A stretch of DNA of 64,000 bases, taken from positions 10,292,001-10,356,000 of the forward strand of contig OZ234504.1 of assembly GCA_965153455.1 (NCBI GenBank), in the 5' to 3' direction. This document shows, piece after piece, positions 1-11,394 of the stretch. Source of the stretch: Sphagnum compactum. Lineage: Eukaryota; Bryophyta; Sphagnopsida; Sphagnales. The stretch's first letter is position 1; each line of letters begins with the position of its first letter. The notes under the pieces are model-generated. The model was not told where the DNA came from. It made no database searches and saw nothing but the letters and a program-made list of their open reading frames with translations. The position numbers were made by a program, and so were the translations under genes.

Positions 1-1173
1 CCCCTTCTATTTTCAAATCTCATAACTTTCTTATTTCTTATTCATTTAAAATGATTTAAAGTGTTATACGAGCATCACCTGAAGCTCTACAAATCATGTT
101 TGAACTCTAATAGCAACAAAGCAACACACAAGGAATTTTTTGGGTGTTTGGAACTGGCTTTTTTTTTTTGGTAGTGTTTGCTGGTTTTTTTTTCTGAATT
201 CTTGACCCCTCTACTTTGGGGGGCCATAACTTTCTCAATTCTATTTTATTTTTGATGATTTTTAGTGCACCAAATTCAAGTTTTGTTCGGACACCAAAAA
301 CAAGGGAGCCGCCCTTGGATCCAGTTTGCCCTCAATGCTTAAGTGTTTGGTCACTGACCGGTTTACTCTAGTAAGGATTTTTCATGGAAAAAATGGCCCA
401 TATTTGCCTGATTTTCGAGAATTTTTTTTCCCCCCTATATACATTCCTGGATGATTGTCACTTTAATACATCACAAAATTGGAAAGAAAAAAAACACTCT
501 ACAGCATGTCCCATTGTCTTTCAGCTCTACTACTTTGACAAGTAAAAAAAAGAAGTTTCATACAAACTTTAGTCCCCCTATTTGTATGAATTTTGCATTA
601 ACTTATTAGGGAGTGAATAGGTAGTGGCAATATGATAGCCCATGTCACATACCAAACAAGTGGGACCACCGTTATGGAACATTTCACTAATTAATGTAGA
701 TACTTTTTTCTTTAGGACAATGGAGATGGTTTCTGTGTGTGCTGCAGGGACATATCTTTTGACATGGGATTTCCTGACAATCATGCACGTTTTTGGTTGC
801 TGGAGATGCTCCTACTTTTAGAGACTCAACTTTTGTGGGCAACTTTTTGCTGGAGGGATTATAAGAATGCATAAAACGTGGTATCATTTTTGGGTGCCCT
901 TTGGGGAGCACTTTAGCAATTATTTTGTGAAGGCAATTCTTCACATGGCGAATTTGTCAGACATATCCACCACAAGAGCCATGACAATGTAATATATGAA
1001 GTTAGCAACGTGGGCATCATTTCTTGGTGTACTCGGGAGGGCACCGCCTTAAGGCTTACACGACTGAATACTTTGCAAGGCATTTACCTGTAACTTTTGA
1101 GTTTTGATGGAAGACCCTGTCATAATTGATTGCTCTGATTTTGCACTGGATTTTTGGGGTGTAAGCCATTGGG
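1..1173. other. Gene-free AT-rich DNA with a repeat fragment
   Basis: No open frame here resembles a known protein. The stretch around 300-490 (core 'GGATTTTTCATGG' followed by a short A-run, then 'CCTGGATGATTGTCAC') resembles the interior of the TIR element at 59290-59960. It is therefore probably a fragment of the same dispersed family. Nothing else is supported. Confidence 0.5.
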
Positions 1174-3971
1174 CTTGGGTGAACCAGGACCTACTACACT
1201 CTTACCATGGTAAAATCCCAATTTCTTGGGAGTTGCTTCCAAACATTATAAGCATCCCCAAGTGAGCAGTGTTTTCAAAGCGATTCTTTTATGTAGCCTA
1301 AGTGGTGATCATCCATAGGAAGTTGTAAAACACAGTGGTAATCATCTATAAGAATGCATAATTTAAATATGATGCGCACCTACTAGAAGCAAATATAAGA
1401 AAATTTTCCTTTTTTCCTAACTTTGGCAATTGGAAACCCTCAAAATAACTTCTTTTTAAAATTCATTCATTTTTAGTTTTTCCTTTTGGCAAAACTTTGC
1501 TAGTGAAAAAAGCATTGCCTATGAGACCCTATCAAAAGCCCAAATTTAATATTTTATGGCTCAAATATAGCCATGAGGAGGCCTCACTCAAGGGCTAAGG
1601 TGGACTAGTGTTTACATTGGTTGCTATAACAACAAAATTGTTTACTAGAAAGGAAATATTATAATAAATATTAATTATGACCTAAGGTTGAAAGATGGGT
1701 AGGTATTATGAATAAACAATGAACTTCTGCATAAGATTTTTTTTTGCCTGGAGACCTATTTTGGACTCATATATGGGTTATTCTGGGTTACATTTAAATT
1801 GACCTTTCTTGTGACAAAACATTAGATTTTAAGGACAAATATGCCAAATACCATAGAGGTTCATCCATGGAAATGATGTATGTTTTTAAAAATTAGTTAC
1901 TAGGTGACATTATATTATTGGCCTAGAGTTAATGCATTTGATCATATCCATTAAACATTAAGTCATTTTCTCTTGAAATATTGAATGCATTGTGGGTGAG
2001 GCTTTGGGCTCATTTTAAACTTTTGTTTTGTTAGTCTATTGTTAAACCATGCTATAGAAGTTTTATGTGTAATAAACTAGTGACACAATAAAACCATGTG
2101 TAGTTTAATTGTGAAAGAGTTCATAAAGAAAAACTTATTTGTATATGGTGAGTGATCCCCCATATAGCAAGGTTTTTAGGGGTGTGTAATGAGTGGCCTA
2201 TTGGGTGTAGCCTCCATACAAATCAAGCTTTAAACATGTGGGTGACCAAGTCCAAAACATGTAAGTTTCACCCTTGTGTGCATGTTGTGTGAGATTTTGG
2301 TTCATTTAATCTACCTTGAGTTGGAAAAGACTTATTTAAAACCTAATATTCATAGGTCCTAAACTATAATACCTTCACCTTCTTGAGCGAAGCCTCCATT
2401 GTAAGGTAAGACTTGGGAATAAAGGCATTATTAGAATAAAGGCCTGTGCAACATAATAGGCAAATGGAGGCTTGTTTTCGTAATTCCCTTGTTTGCAGGC
2501 TTTACTTGACCTAAAGATTGTGAATTTATTTTTTAAATGGAGAGATATGAGAAGAGATAGAACATTATGAAAAAAAAAACCTGCTTAAAGAGGTAAGAAT
2601 GTGCTTTGAAGCAAAACAATGCCCTTGTCTTGTGGAGGGAAAATTAAGTTGTATGACATAATCTCTGTTAACACTAAAAATTTCTGCAGGGCTATATTCA
2701 ACCTGGGCAATGTTGAATTTGGACTTGAAGATCGCGATTTAATCTTTGGATGGGATATTCATAATGTTTGGAAGTAATGCAAGAACATTTGAAGTTTTTA
2801 CCACTGTTGGACAGGTATCATAATTTTTTGATACCTGCCAGATTCAGTTTTCACAAAATAATTACAAAAGTTTTGATTTTGAATTTTGATTTTTAAAAAA
2901 GTATAGACCAAGACAGGGTATCAATTTTTTATAAAACTTTTTTGAATCAATTCTCACAATGTTGGTTCTCAACAATTTGGTTATTTTTTGACAGTTCTCA
3001 CAACTTGGTTATTAATTTTTTTCAAATAAAAAAATCATAATCAAAATTACAAACACATTATTGATTTTATTCTCTTTCTTTAAAATAAAAAATCATAAGT
3101 AATAAGATTATCCGTAAAATAAGGAAAACATAGCACCCAAACCTTGAGTTTGGTCATACACTGGTGAGATAAAAAAAGAACTTGCAAATTAAGTAGATTA
3201 ACATTAAAGGGCGGCTGAAACTGCGGTAATGTGAGTTTCATCCTATCTTTCCCTTTTTCAAAGCGGCTTCACTGCTGCCACATATATTTTCACACTCCTA
3301 GCAATACTAGGATTAGTTCAAACCTGGTGCATTAACCTTCGAACCTTTTCCACAATAGAGTTTTCCTTAAAGTAATCCTGTCTTCACCCTGTTTTTGGGC
3401 CTACTTCACCCCCTATACCCTCTTTATACCCTCTTTTGAGTGAGGTGCGCAAAGTAAGAAGGTTTTCTGTCACAAGGTTCGAGGTAATTATAGTAGTTAT
3501 ACATGTAGCAGCAGTGAAAATATATGTAGCAGCAGTGGAAGCGCTCAGGAAAAAGGAAAGACGGGTCAAAACTGGATCAAACTCAGTTTGGCACAAAAAA
3601 TGGTGTATTTCTGAGTTTGACACCCCCTAGAAGGCTAATGTACTTTTTTTGAATCTCACCCGGTTTTGGACCAAACTCAGGCTACTGGTGCCATGTTGTC
3701 CGGACTTTACTAAAAACTCTAATGTTTGAGAACTTGACCTGGGTAAGGGGGTTTAACCTGAGTAATTTTTTTTCCTTCTCTGATTCTCGCCCATCTGAGT
3801 CTCACAGAACCAGTGATCAGGTTTTCAGTCAAAGTATCATTCAAAGTGATACCCTGAAAAGTTCAAATAAGGATACTCAAATGATACCCTGATAATATTC
3901 GGGAGAATTTTTGATACACAGTCAACACTGGTTTTTATCATGGTACCTATGTAGGTGCTGGTTCACCCAAT
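1174..3971. mobile_element. TIR element, 'TTGGGTGAACCAGCACC' family, interrupted by a hAT element
   Basis: The left end reads TTGGGTGAACCAGGACC near 1176, followed by ACCATGGTAAAATC and TTGCTTCCAAACATTATAA (about 1228-1246). The right end at 3940-3971 is its inverse (CATGGTACC, then GGTGCTGGTTCACCCAA). The inverse of TTGCTTCCAAACATTAT lies at about 2760-2780, on the other side of the insertion at 2802-3930. With that insertion removed, the right arm lines up with the left arm over roughly 85 bp. The same family has a more complete copy at 59290-59960. No convincing TSD was found at the outer ends, so the superfamily is uncertain; the similarity of the ends to the MITE at 12638 suggests Mutator-like. 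No coding sequence is seen inside. Confidence 0.6.
2802..3930. mobile_element. Non-autonomous hAT-type element with 8-bp TSD
   Basis: The left terminus is CACTGTTGGACAGGTATCA. The inverse of the right terminus is CAGTGTTGACTGTGTATCA, so the short TIRs carry the CANTG start typical of hAT elements. The flanking 8-mers are GTTTTTAC (2794-2801) and GTTTTTAT (3931-3938), a 7 of 8 match, the TSD length expected for hAT. The insertion splits the right arm of the element at 1174-3971, and joining the two flanks restores that arm, which supports the boundaries independently. The length is 1129 bp. No transposase is visible; the only ORFs are a 79-codon frame and its antisense, so it must depend on enzyme from elsewhere. 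Internal sequence near 3105-3155 (TAAGGAAAACATAGCAC) recurs at about 12355-12380. Confidence 0.75.
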
Positions 3972-5200
3972 GCCTCACCCAAGATGGTGGAGGTATAAAG
4001 TCTATGTGTGCTTCACCATTGGCCAAAGGCATTGTTGGAATCATGCCTTCGTTTTTAATACTAGGTGAAGCCGTCGTAGTGCCAGTGGCATTTTTATAAT
4101 GAGGTGGAAAGCTGCTCTCACCTTGCAGTGGGCCCTCATAATGCTCTATAATTCTTGGGATACAATAACATTTGTGCTGGCATGAGATTCTCTGTATGTT
4201 CCAGCTAGTTATTGAGAAAACACTTGATTATCAACTTGGTTATATTAAGGTTATTAGTAACTTACTTAGTGATTATTATTTATAAAAAATTTGAGTAAAG
4301 ACCCCACCCACCTAATAAGTAGCATCCAAAGACACAGCAAGACCCTTATGGGCTGGGTATTGTATTTTCAAATTTACTAATCTATTTAGATTATCAGAAT
4401 TTCATGCAGGTAAGTTAGAAATCCTAACACTCTAAACTTGTTTATGACACTTTCGATATTTGACAAGTCCATAATTAACCTATGTCATATCCCCAAGGGG
4501 GAGTAGGACTAAACCAAGTAGGAGAACTCAGAAAAAGCAAGACTAAGTGTTGGAACACATTAAGTTGTGCCCCGCCCCCCCAAAGAAAAAAACCTAAAAA
4601 TAGGCTGGTGGGGTGTTGTGTGGGAGGAGGGCAGAAGGGTGAAGTGGAAATCATAATGTTTAGTTGAATTTCTGCTTATATTTATTGTTTTTCTATTGGT
4701 TTTCTAAGTTGTGAAATGCCCATTGATTAAAAATTGCACACTCTTATCATGCTGACCAGAGAGACTGGGCAAACGGACATAGGTGACCCACTCGTGGGTT
4801 TCTTTATATCCATAGGGTAAAAGCATTCCCCTATCCCCATCAATAATTTGTTTGTAATTCCCAAAATAAAGGGGCCTAGGATCAGCCCATGCCTCTATTT
4901 TGGGAATATACCCCCACCCTTAAGCATTACCCAACTCCTGGTGGGTCGAAACTAGAAGCTGGCCAGCTGCAAAGTCAGTCCAAGAAGCTTGGATCCACCC
5001 TAGCTGTACTGCTTACCACCAGTGGTAATTTACGCAACTTCCACACCTTGTAGATCTTCAAGGTGACGATCACTATAAAGAAGCCAAGAGACGAAGCGCC
5101 AAGGATCGTAAAATCTGCAGGAGTCGAACAATAACCGCATCGTCTTGCGACCAATTCAACTTCTAGGTTTTTTTGGGCAAGCAAGCTCATGCTTTTGTGC
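3972..5200. other. Gene-free region upstream of the lipase gene
   Basis: No protein-like frame is recognised. Base composition becomes less AT-rich and CpG dinucleotides become more frequent from about 4950 onward, as expected when approaching a gene. A possible TATA box (TATAAAG) lies at 5074-5080, about 480 bp before the chosen start codon. I cannot place the transcription start. Confidence 0.4.
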
Positions 5201-5556
5201 CGGATCAATTCTAGCTGCTAGGTTGTTTGTGAAACGCTAGCTTGGCCTGAGGAGTCAAAGATCGATCTTTTGTGCACCAGAAGTCTTCTTGTGAAGAAGT
5301 TGTGATAGATAGTACTGGAGTCACCTACATTGAGGATATTGTACTAGATCTTGATCATAAGGCCGATTAGCTTAGACAGATTATTGTTAGATCTGTAGTT
5401 TTTTGCGCCGGATCCGTCAGCTAGCTGTGATATTCTTGCTGCTACTAGATCATCAAGTTCTTATTGTTGAAGAGCAGTTGTTGTTGAGCTGTTGGGTTTT
5501 TTGTTTCCTAGAATTTCTCAGATTCGTAGGGTGTTGTGGGATCAAATTATCAAATC

Positions 5557-6930
5557 ATGGGTAGTCAAGGTGTAGAACAAGCTGTTCAGCCTACTCTTGC
5601 ACAGAGATGGCGGGAGATTAGTGGGGAGAAAAACTGGGATGGGCTTCTACACCCGACTCTGGACGAGACTCTGCGAAGCGAGATCATCAGGTACGGGGAG
5701 TTCGCGCAAGGGACATACGATGGGTTCGATCCGGACTCCTTCTCCAAGTATTGTGGTAGCTGCAGGTACAATAAGAATAAGCTGCTGGAGTCAGTGGGGC
5801 TTTACAACCGAGGCTATGACGTGACGAGGTACATCTATGCCACGGAGAACACGGAGCTTCCACGCTTTCTCAAGCATTCGGATAAACCGGACGACGAGGT
5901 GTGGAGCAAAGATTCCAACTGGATAGCGTACGTTGCAGTTTGCACCGACGAGAAAGAGCTTCAGCGCATAGGCCGGCGCGATATCGTGGTTGCGTGGCGT
6001 GGGACCATTACGAGTCTGGAGTGGGTGGCGGATCTGAAAGATATTCTCACTCCTGTGACAACTTATAAGGCAAGCGGCACGATCCACACAGCAGCCGACA
6101 TCAAAGTGGAGGCCGGATTTCTTAGTGTCTACACCTCCGCCAAGTCCGAATCGCGCTATAACCAGACCAGCGCGGGGGAGCAGGCGAAGAAGGAAGTTCT
6201 GCGCTTGGTGGATCTATACAAGAATGACACTCTGAGCATCACTATCACAGGCCACAGCCTTGGGGCTGCCTTGGCGGTGCTCAACGCTTACGACATAGCA
6301 GAAGAGATGGCTTATCACAAGGGAATAGCTGCAACGCCAGCAGCAGCAGCAGCAGCTCAGACTACCACTACTACTAGTAGTAATGTTGTCATACCCATCA
6401 CCGTTTTCTCGTTCGCCGGTCCTCGAGTCGGGAATGACGCCTTCAAGAAACGCTTCGACACGTTGGGTATCAAAACCTTGCGTATGGTGAACGTGAATGA
6501 CATTGTCCCGCGAGTTCCCGGCTACTTCACCAACGAGACAGAGCCCCTGATATTCTCCGAAGCTCTGGAATACTTGCCCTGGACTTACTCCCACGTCGGC
6601 CTAGAGCTGAAGCTCAACAGCAAGGACTCACACCACCTGGACCAAGCGAAGGCCAATACAGCCAACTGGCACAACTTGGAGCAGTATCTGCACCTTGTGG
6701 ATGGCTATGGCAGATACACTCAGCCCCCATGCCGTGACCTGGCCTTGATTAACAAGTCCTCCGACTTCCTCAAAGACCAGCGCTTCGTACCTACCTCCTG
6801 GTGGCAGATCCAGAACAAGGGCCTTGTTAAGGATGACAACGGTCTATATGTACAGATTCCCAGAGAGCCCGAGGACATCCCCATTCCCCCTCCTCCATCC
6901 AACCACCTTGACTCTAAACCTAGTACTTAG
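5557..6930 (+). CDS. Phospholipase A1-II-like (DAD1-like) lipase
   Basis: Uninterrupted 457-codon gene without introns. The start is the ATG at 5557; the open frame extends 21 bases upstream only through a GTG, which a plant would not normally use. The protein belongs to the plant class 3 lipase group that hydrolyses the sn-1 acyl chain of phospho- or galactolipids. Visible motifs are AWRGT at residues 146-150 (oxyanion region), the nucleophile elbow GHSLG at 232-236 with Ser234, and Asp315 in VNVNDIVPRVPG. A C-terminal His is also expected (His372 in WHNLEQYLH, or His346 in YSHVGLEL). Length and the N-terminal block around QRWREISGEKNWDGLL match the cytosolic class II members; there is no obvious plastid transit peptide or signal peptide. 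Odd point: a simple-sequence insert at residues 262-276 (six Ala, then Gln, then a Thr/Ser run) encoded by CAG/ACT triplet runs between two core secondary-structure elements. Individual substrate preference cannot be read from sequence. Confidence 0.92.
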   Translation: MGSQGVEQAVQPTLAQRWREISGEKNWDGLLHPTLDETLRSEIIRYGEFAQGTYDGFDPDSFSKYCGSCRYNKNKLLESVGLYNRGYDVTRYIYATENTELPRFLKHSDKPDDEVWSKDSNWIAYVAVCTDEKELQRIGRRDIVVAWRGTITSLEWVADLKDILTPVTTYKASGTIHTAADIKVEAGFLSVYTSAKSESRYNQTSAGEQAKKEVLRLVDLYKNDTLSITITGHSLGAALAVLNAYDIAEEMAYHKGIAATPAAAAAAQTTTTTSSNVVIPITVFSFAGPRVGNDAFKKRFDTLGIKTLRMVNVNDIVPRVPGYFTNETEPLIFSEALEYLPWTYSHVGLELKLNSKDSHHLDQAKANTANWHNLEQYLHLVDGYGRYTQPPCRDLALINKSSDFLKDQRFVPTSWWQIQNKGLVKDDNGLYVQIPREPEDIPIPPPPSNHLDSKPST

Positions 6931-7010
6931 TGCACCAGGCTTCGTTGGGCATGCACCATAGATTCCCGGGATGAATACCAGATCTGAAGCAGCTCTAGTG
7001 TTAATTAATT

Positions 7011-7016
7011 AATAAA
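7011..7016 (+). terminator. Possible polyadenylation signal of the lipase gene
   Basis: AATAAA occurs 80 bases after the lipase stop codon in an AT-rich stretch (TTAATTAATTAATAAATATT). The spacing is suitable, but plant poly(A) signals are loose and chance matches are common in AT-rich DNA. Confidence 0.35.
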
Positions 7017-9344
7017 TATTTTCCTTTTGGAATCACAAATTTCTGAAACCAACTACTCGTCCTCCCCATGACCAGAATCCCAGATCCACTGCAAACTGCT
7101 GGTAGCATGGACTAGCCTGCAATAATCTAGATCGCTGATCCACCAACAATCCAACTCTTTCTCTGTGTTGATTGATAGTCAAGTGTCGAAGCTGGAATTT
7201 GGTTGGCAGGTTGATCAGTGATTATATCAACCTACCAAGTAATTAATACGCGGCTAGAGTAAAATGTAGGATTAATCTTGTCTCATCAGGCTTAAATTTC
7301 ATATGTGCAAAGTGTAATCAGCTTACTTGGGTTAGTTTTTGAATCAACAGTTTTTACTAGGTTTATTGAGATCAGGTGTTTTGCTGCTTCCATGCAGGGC
7401 GGATGCAGACTCAGGTTAAATCTGATTGATCCTTCTCAGGTGATAGAAATAAACTATAATTCTGCAGTTTTGTGCAGGGGTTTTTTTATTATTATGATTT
7501 TTTTTCAATTCTTTAGTTTCGAAATTTTGGCGTCATTACACTTTTAAAACGAAAACTTCTAAAAAATATTTGTGGCCACTGTGAAAATTTGCCCAAGAAA
7601 AAGAAGCACTGGTCACTTGGTCTTATCGGCTCTGCAGTCTGATTCAATGTAAATTGATCTGGTGGAATAATTTTGCAATGGGTTTTTCAATGCCAGCAGA
7701 CAAGTCTTATATTTGGTACGATGTCCCTTCTTCTGTATTATGAATTTGTTGTTGAAGTGTAATTATAATTTGTGTTGGGTGGCTATACCGGACTGGAACC
7801 CTGGTATATAAACTTGTACCAAAGAACTGACCAGGCTGGTATGACCTAATTCAATACTGGCCTCATACCAGTATCTGTGTGGTAGCGATTAAAGGTAATA
7901 CAAGTTTAATACCAATGCTATATCAGTCTCAAGACCAGTATGTACCTGCCTATGAAATACAAAAAGAGCTGTACTGGAGACGACCCTAGGACTAGGCCAA
8001 AGTCATCGACCCTAGGCCAAGATGTCAAATACTTTTGGCAATCCAATGGATTTCTGCTGCAAAGTTGAAATTGTAGACTTGAGAAAGTAAGTTTACAAAG
8101 TTTAAAGGGATATCAACAAGGGGTGTGTCACACTGTGGCCTTGCCATTTGCAGTAAAAAGTATCTTAAGGCAAAAGAAGAATTATGGAAACTCAAATATT
8201 TCACCATACAAAAATATAATCTTCCAAAAATCCTCTAAAAGAAAACAAAATCCTTCAAGATATTCTAACTTTATAATTATTCTCAAGTTTCGACAAAAGC
8301 CAAAATATCATCTTTCAAAAATCCTCATATAAAAATAGACCTATTACCTAGGGGCCAAAATCCATTAAGCTACTATACTCTGTAATGAATCTAAACACAA
8401 TATCCTTGCCTACCAAGGCAAGGCCAACAAAATGTGAGTCTTTGCCATTTACACAAGTGATGATCTATCATGTGTATGTTTCAAGGCGAATGTCACCCAT
8501 GCATGAGCCTTACACATTGTAAAGCATGAGCCCAATTTTATCATAAGCCTAAACATATGTAGATCGGGGAAGAGTGTGAGTGAGAGGCACCTTTACAACT
8601 AAAGAGCCTATTACACCTTCTGAGACCTAGGCTGCCTCCTCTATTTTAGGAGGCAAGAATAATGTGTATAATTGTGCCCTGGGGAATTTCTTCAAGTGCT
8701 TTACCATAAATTTCTATCATAGAAATCCAACTTATCGATGGCTGTTCACACTTCGCACTTGACAGTATCCTTACCCACTATGGTTGACACTTGAAACTAG
8801 ATGGCAGCAATATGGTTGTGGACCCTTGCTTCTAAAATTCTAAAACCTAAGATGAGTATCCGACATAAGATTGCAGCTCCATGGAGCCACCATGTTGCAA
8901 TGTACTGAATTGTCTATTAACTGGAAACATAAACCATTTGAAGAAATTTCCTAGTGTATTTGGAAGGCACCTTATATCCAAGAATATCCCTCTTAGAAAA
9001 TAGGGGCATGTTACCTCCACTATTCAGGAGCAGGAAGGACCTTACACATACCTAATAAGCTTTATAGGGTCCTTCCTGCTCCAAAATAGTAGGCCTGCTA
9101 CTCCAATTACATCATAATGTTTAGGGTTATGGTAAGGTTTGCATTGCCCAGGTGATCATTTTTGGCCCAGACTCTTTAACTAGATTTTTTCATTTTTCCG
9201 TTGTTCCAACATGTTCCCAATGTGTTCCCCAAGGGTGTTCCCAATAGCACCTCGCTTTAATCCCATATGTTTTGCCCAAAGTCCTCCCCTTCTCACCTAT
9301 ATACCTGGGCGAAAGGGGACGATCACCGCAACCTTCCATACCCT
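7017..9344. other. Gene-free region with degenerate CCAGTATC/GGTAT repeats
   Basis: No gene recognised. From about 7790 to 7960 there are many copies of ACCAG, CTGGTAT and ATACCAGTAT in both orientations (for example CCAGGCTGGTATGACC). These resemble parts of the CAGTGTTGG-ended repeat family also found at 11220-11330 and 41933-42450. They are probably old non-autonomous element fragments. The rest is unannotated. Confidence 0.4.
9014..9096. repeat. Short inverted repeat (hairpin)
   Basis: GGAGCAGGAAGGACC at about 9028-9041 is matched by its inverse GGTCCTTCCTGCTCC at about 9069-9083. The imperfect arms extend outward to about 28 bp (CTACTATT on the outer side). The loop is about 27 bases. 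No gene context; it may be a very small foldback remnant. Confidence 0.6.
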
Positions 9345-9349
9345 TTTCA

Positions 9350-9471
9350 TAACATACCTAACAACCAATGTTTCATATTGATATTGATAACCTGTGGTGC
9401 CAAAGTATTTTTTATATAAAAACCTACCTGGCAGTTATTTTTATTAAAAAAACAATAACCAGACAACACTG
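9350..9471. repeat. Fragment of a CAGTGTTGG-ended hAT-like repeat
   Basis: The segment ends in ATAACCAGACAACACTG, whose inverse CAGTGTTGTCTGGTTAT has the same start as the termini at 2802 and 50334. The body (ATTGATATTGATAACCTGTG, then an AT-rich stretch, then CCTACCTGGCAGTTATT) is closely echoed at 53175-53310. The candidate left end at 9366 (CAATGTTTC) has no matching 8-bp TSD, so this is treated as a fragment. Confidence 0.5.
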
Positions 9472-9739
9472 GTTTTGACCAGTATTGGTCTTGTATTGTG
9501 TTGTATTTTGTGCCCGGACCTTGCGTTGGGTAATACTTATAAAATGTGCATACCAGCCAAGCATTGGTAAGGGTAGGATAAAAATTATGGTTTGGGCTAC
9601 TTCTTTGGTTCACTTTGATGAACATTGAAACCATTTTTTTTAATTTCATCCTTTGTCCACTCTTATTAAAGTCATTATTTATCTGATTTCAAAAACATCA
9701 TGCAAATGTTTTTTTGTCACCAGGTGCAGTGTTATCAAT

Positions 9740-10520
9740 TAATATATGTCAAAAAAAAATCTAATCTTAAATCAAGATACCATAAATGATTTTAATCCTA
9801 AGCCAAAATATTAAAAAAATTCTAACCCTAACCCAATATGCTTGAAAACATTCTAACACTAGCCCAAAATGCCCAAGCGAAAGTGTGATTTGGCTTGGGG
9901 TTAAACTTCACGGTTTAGGGTCTAACACTAGGCCAAAACACATTGATTTCTACCTCATTTTTGAAAATTAATGGCTTAGGGTTATTTTATGTTGGTCATG
10001 AGGACATTGGGTCTAACCATGTTTGCAAGACATTTGTCTTAAGATGTTCATAGGACTTTGGACCTATGGCCTAAGGTTATTTGCTTAGGGTGCTCATAAC
10101 ATTTTTGGTTTATAGTGCTTATGGGACTTTTGGCTTAACATTTTTACAAGACATTTGGCTTAAGGCACTCGTGGGAATTTTGGCTTAATGTCTATACAAA
10201 AGAAATTTGGTTTCAAGTTCTTGCAGCCAAGGAATGGCTTAGGCCAATTGGCTTAAGGTGTTAGTGTGGACTTTCCGTGAATGGTCGAGGAGATTTAGCT
10301 TAGGGCCTAGATTTGGTTTAAGACCTAGGACTTGTGGCGTAGGGCTTAGGACATGAAGCTTTAAGGCTTGAGAGATTTGGCTTATGGTCTAGGACTTGTG
10401 GCTTAATGCTTAAGACATTTGACTTAGGGCTTAGGACATCTGGCTTAAAGCTTGGAACTTGTGACTTAGGGCTTAAGACATTTGGCTTGATATCCTCTTG
10501 TCCTAGGCCCTCAAACCTTA
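9740..10520. repeat. Degenerate GGCTTAGGG-type minisatellite
   Basis: From about 9960 to 10500 the plus strand is a run of diverged short units such as TGGCTTAGGGCTTAGGACAT, GACTTGTGGCTTAATGC and GGCTTAAGGTGTTAG. From about 9760 to 9950 the same kind of motif occurs on the opposite strand (CTAACCCTAACCC, CTAACACTAGCCC). The unit is about 20 bases but irregular. It resembles telomere-like sequence only loosely and no perfect TTTAGGG tract is present. Confidence 0.6.
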
Positions 10521-11394
10521 TGGTCCTAGGCTTTTAAAGACATTCTATGCTAAGACACCAAATCCTAGGGTGTGCAATTTGTGTCCCAAAGACCAGGCTT
10601 GTGTTTTTGCTTTTGCACCCATTTACGTTTTGGCATTGTTCCATTGTCGCCCCATTTCATTATTGTGCCTCTCTAAACACCTATGTTACCTGCACATGAA
10701 AAATCATGCACTTGGTGAAGCTTCAACATTTAGGCTTACCTCGTTACCTTGGGCTAACCCTGACCTTTAGATGAGTGAAACTAATACTTGTTGCAGACTT
10801 CCCAAGTGGTCCAAGACCTTATCGCCCAAGATTACCATTTCTCATTTTCTGACCTAATCACAAACTACATCTAGTTCAAGGACCTAGTGCACCAAGCTCA
10901 ACACCTCGAGCCCCCTTCCTCAAACCCTCACTATCAACACATATTCGACTTGTGAGTATGTCAAACCGGGAATTGAACCCAGCCCAACACTTAGACTCGT
11001 AACCCAAGCTGCTGCAGGGGCTGCCCACGGTGATCTAGACTTGAGCCCCAAGCAAGCGAGCCCCCACACTTGAGGGTCTGCCTAAAAGGGCATGTCACTT
11101 ACCTTCTAACAAAACAGAATAATCTATTTGTCTTGAGGTTCAACCCCAGGACACATGGATAACTCTAGTATGGTAGTTTTTGAATTCCGTACCTGTCATA
11201 TGCATCAACCAAAAATCAGTCTTGGACAGCAATACCAGTACCAGGCTGGTATGAATTTTCTTTTAAAGATTTGATATCAGTGTCAGCTGGTATGTTCAAA
11301 AGTTGATACCCGCCCAAGACTGGTAATAACCACAATGCACATGGAACCAAAAATAAAATATTTATTTAGAACATGTACACATTTTGTAGGTTAT
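10521..11394. other. Gene-free region with TE-family fragments
   Basis: No gene recognised. At 11225-11335 there are CCAGTACCAGGCTGGTATG and GATACCCGCCCAAGACTGG, related to the CAGTGTTGG/GGTATC repeat family. The sequence around 10820-11100 is less AT-rich but has no sustained protein similarity that I can see. Confidence 0.35.

Noticed and set aside
9366-9471. Complete short hAT element
   Set aside because: The flanking 8-mers (CTAACAAC and GTTTTGAC) do not match and the left terminus lacks the expected start.
9760-10500. Interstitial telomeric repeat
   Set aside because: Words such as CTAACCCTAACCC and GGCTTAGGG recall the plant telomere, but no run of TTTAGGG units exists and the units are too variable.
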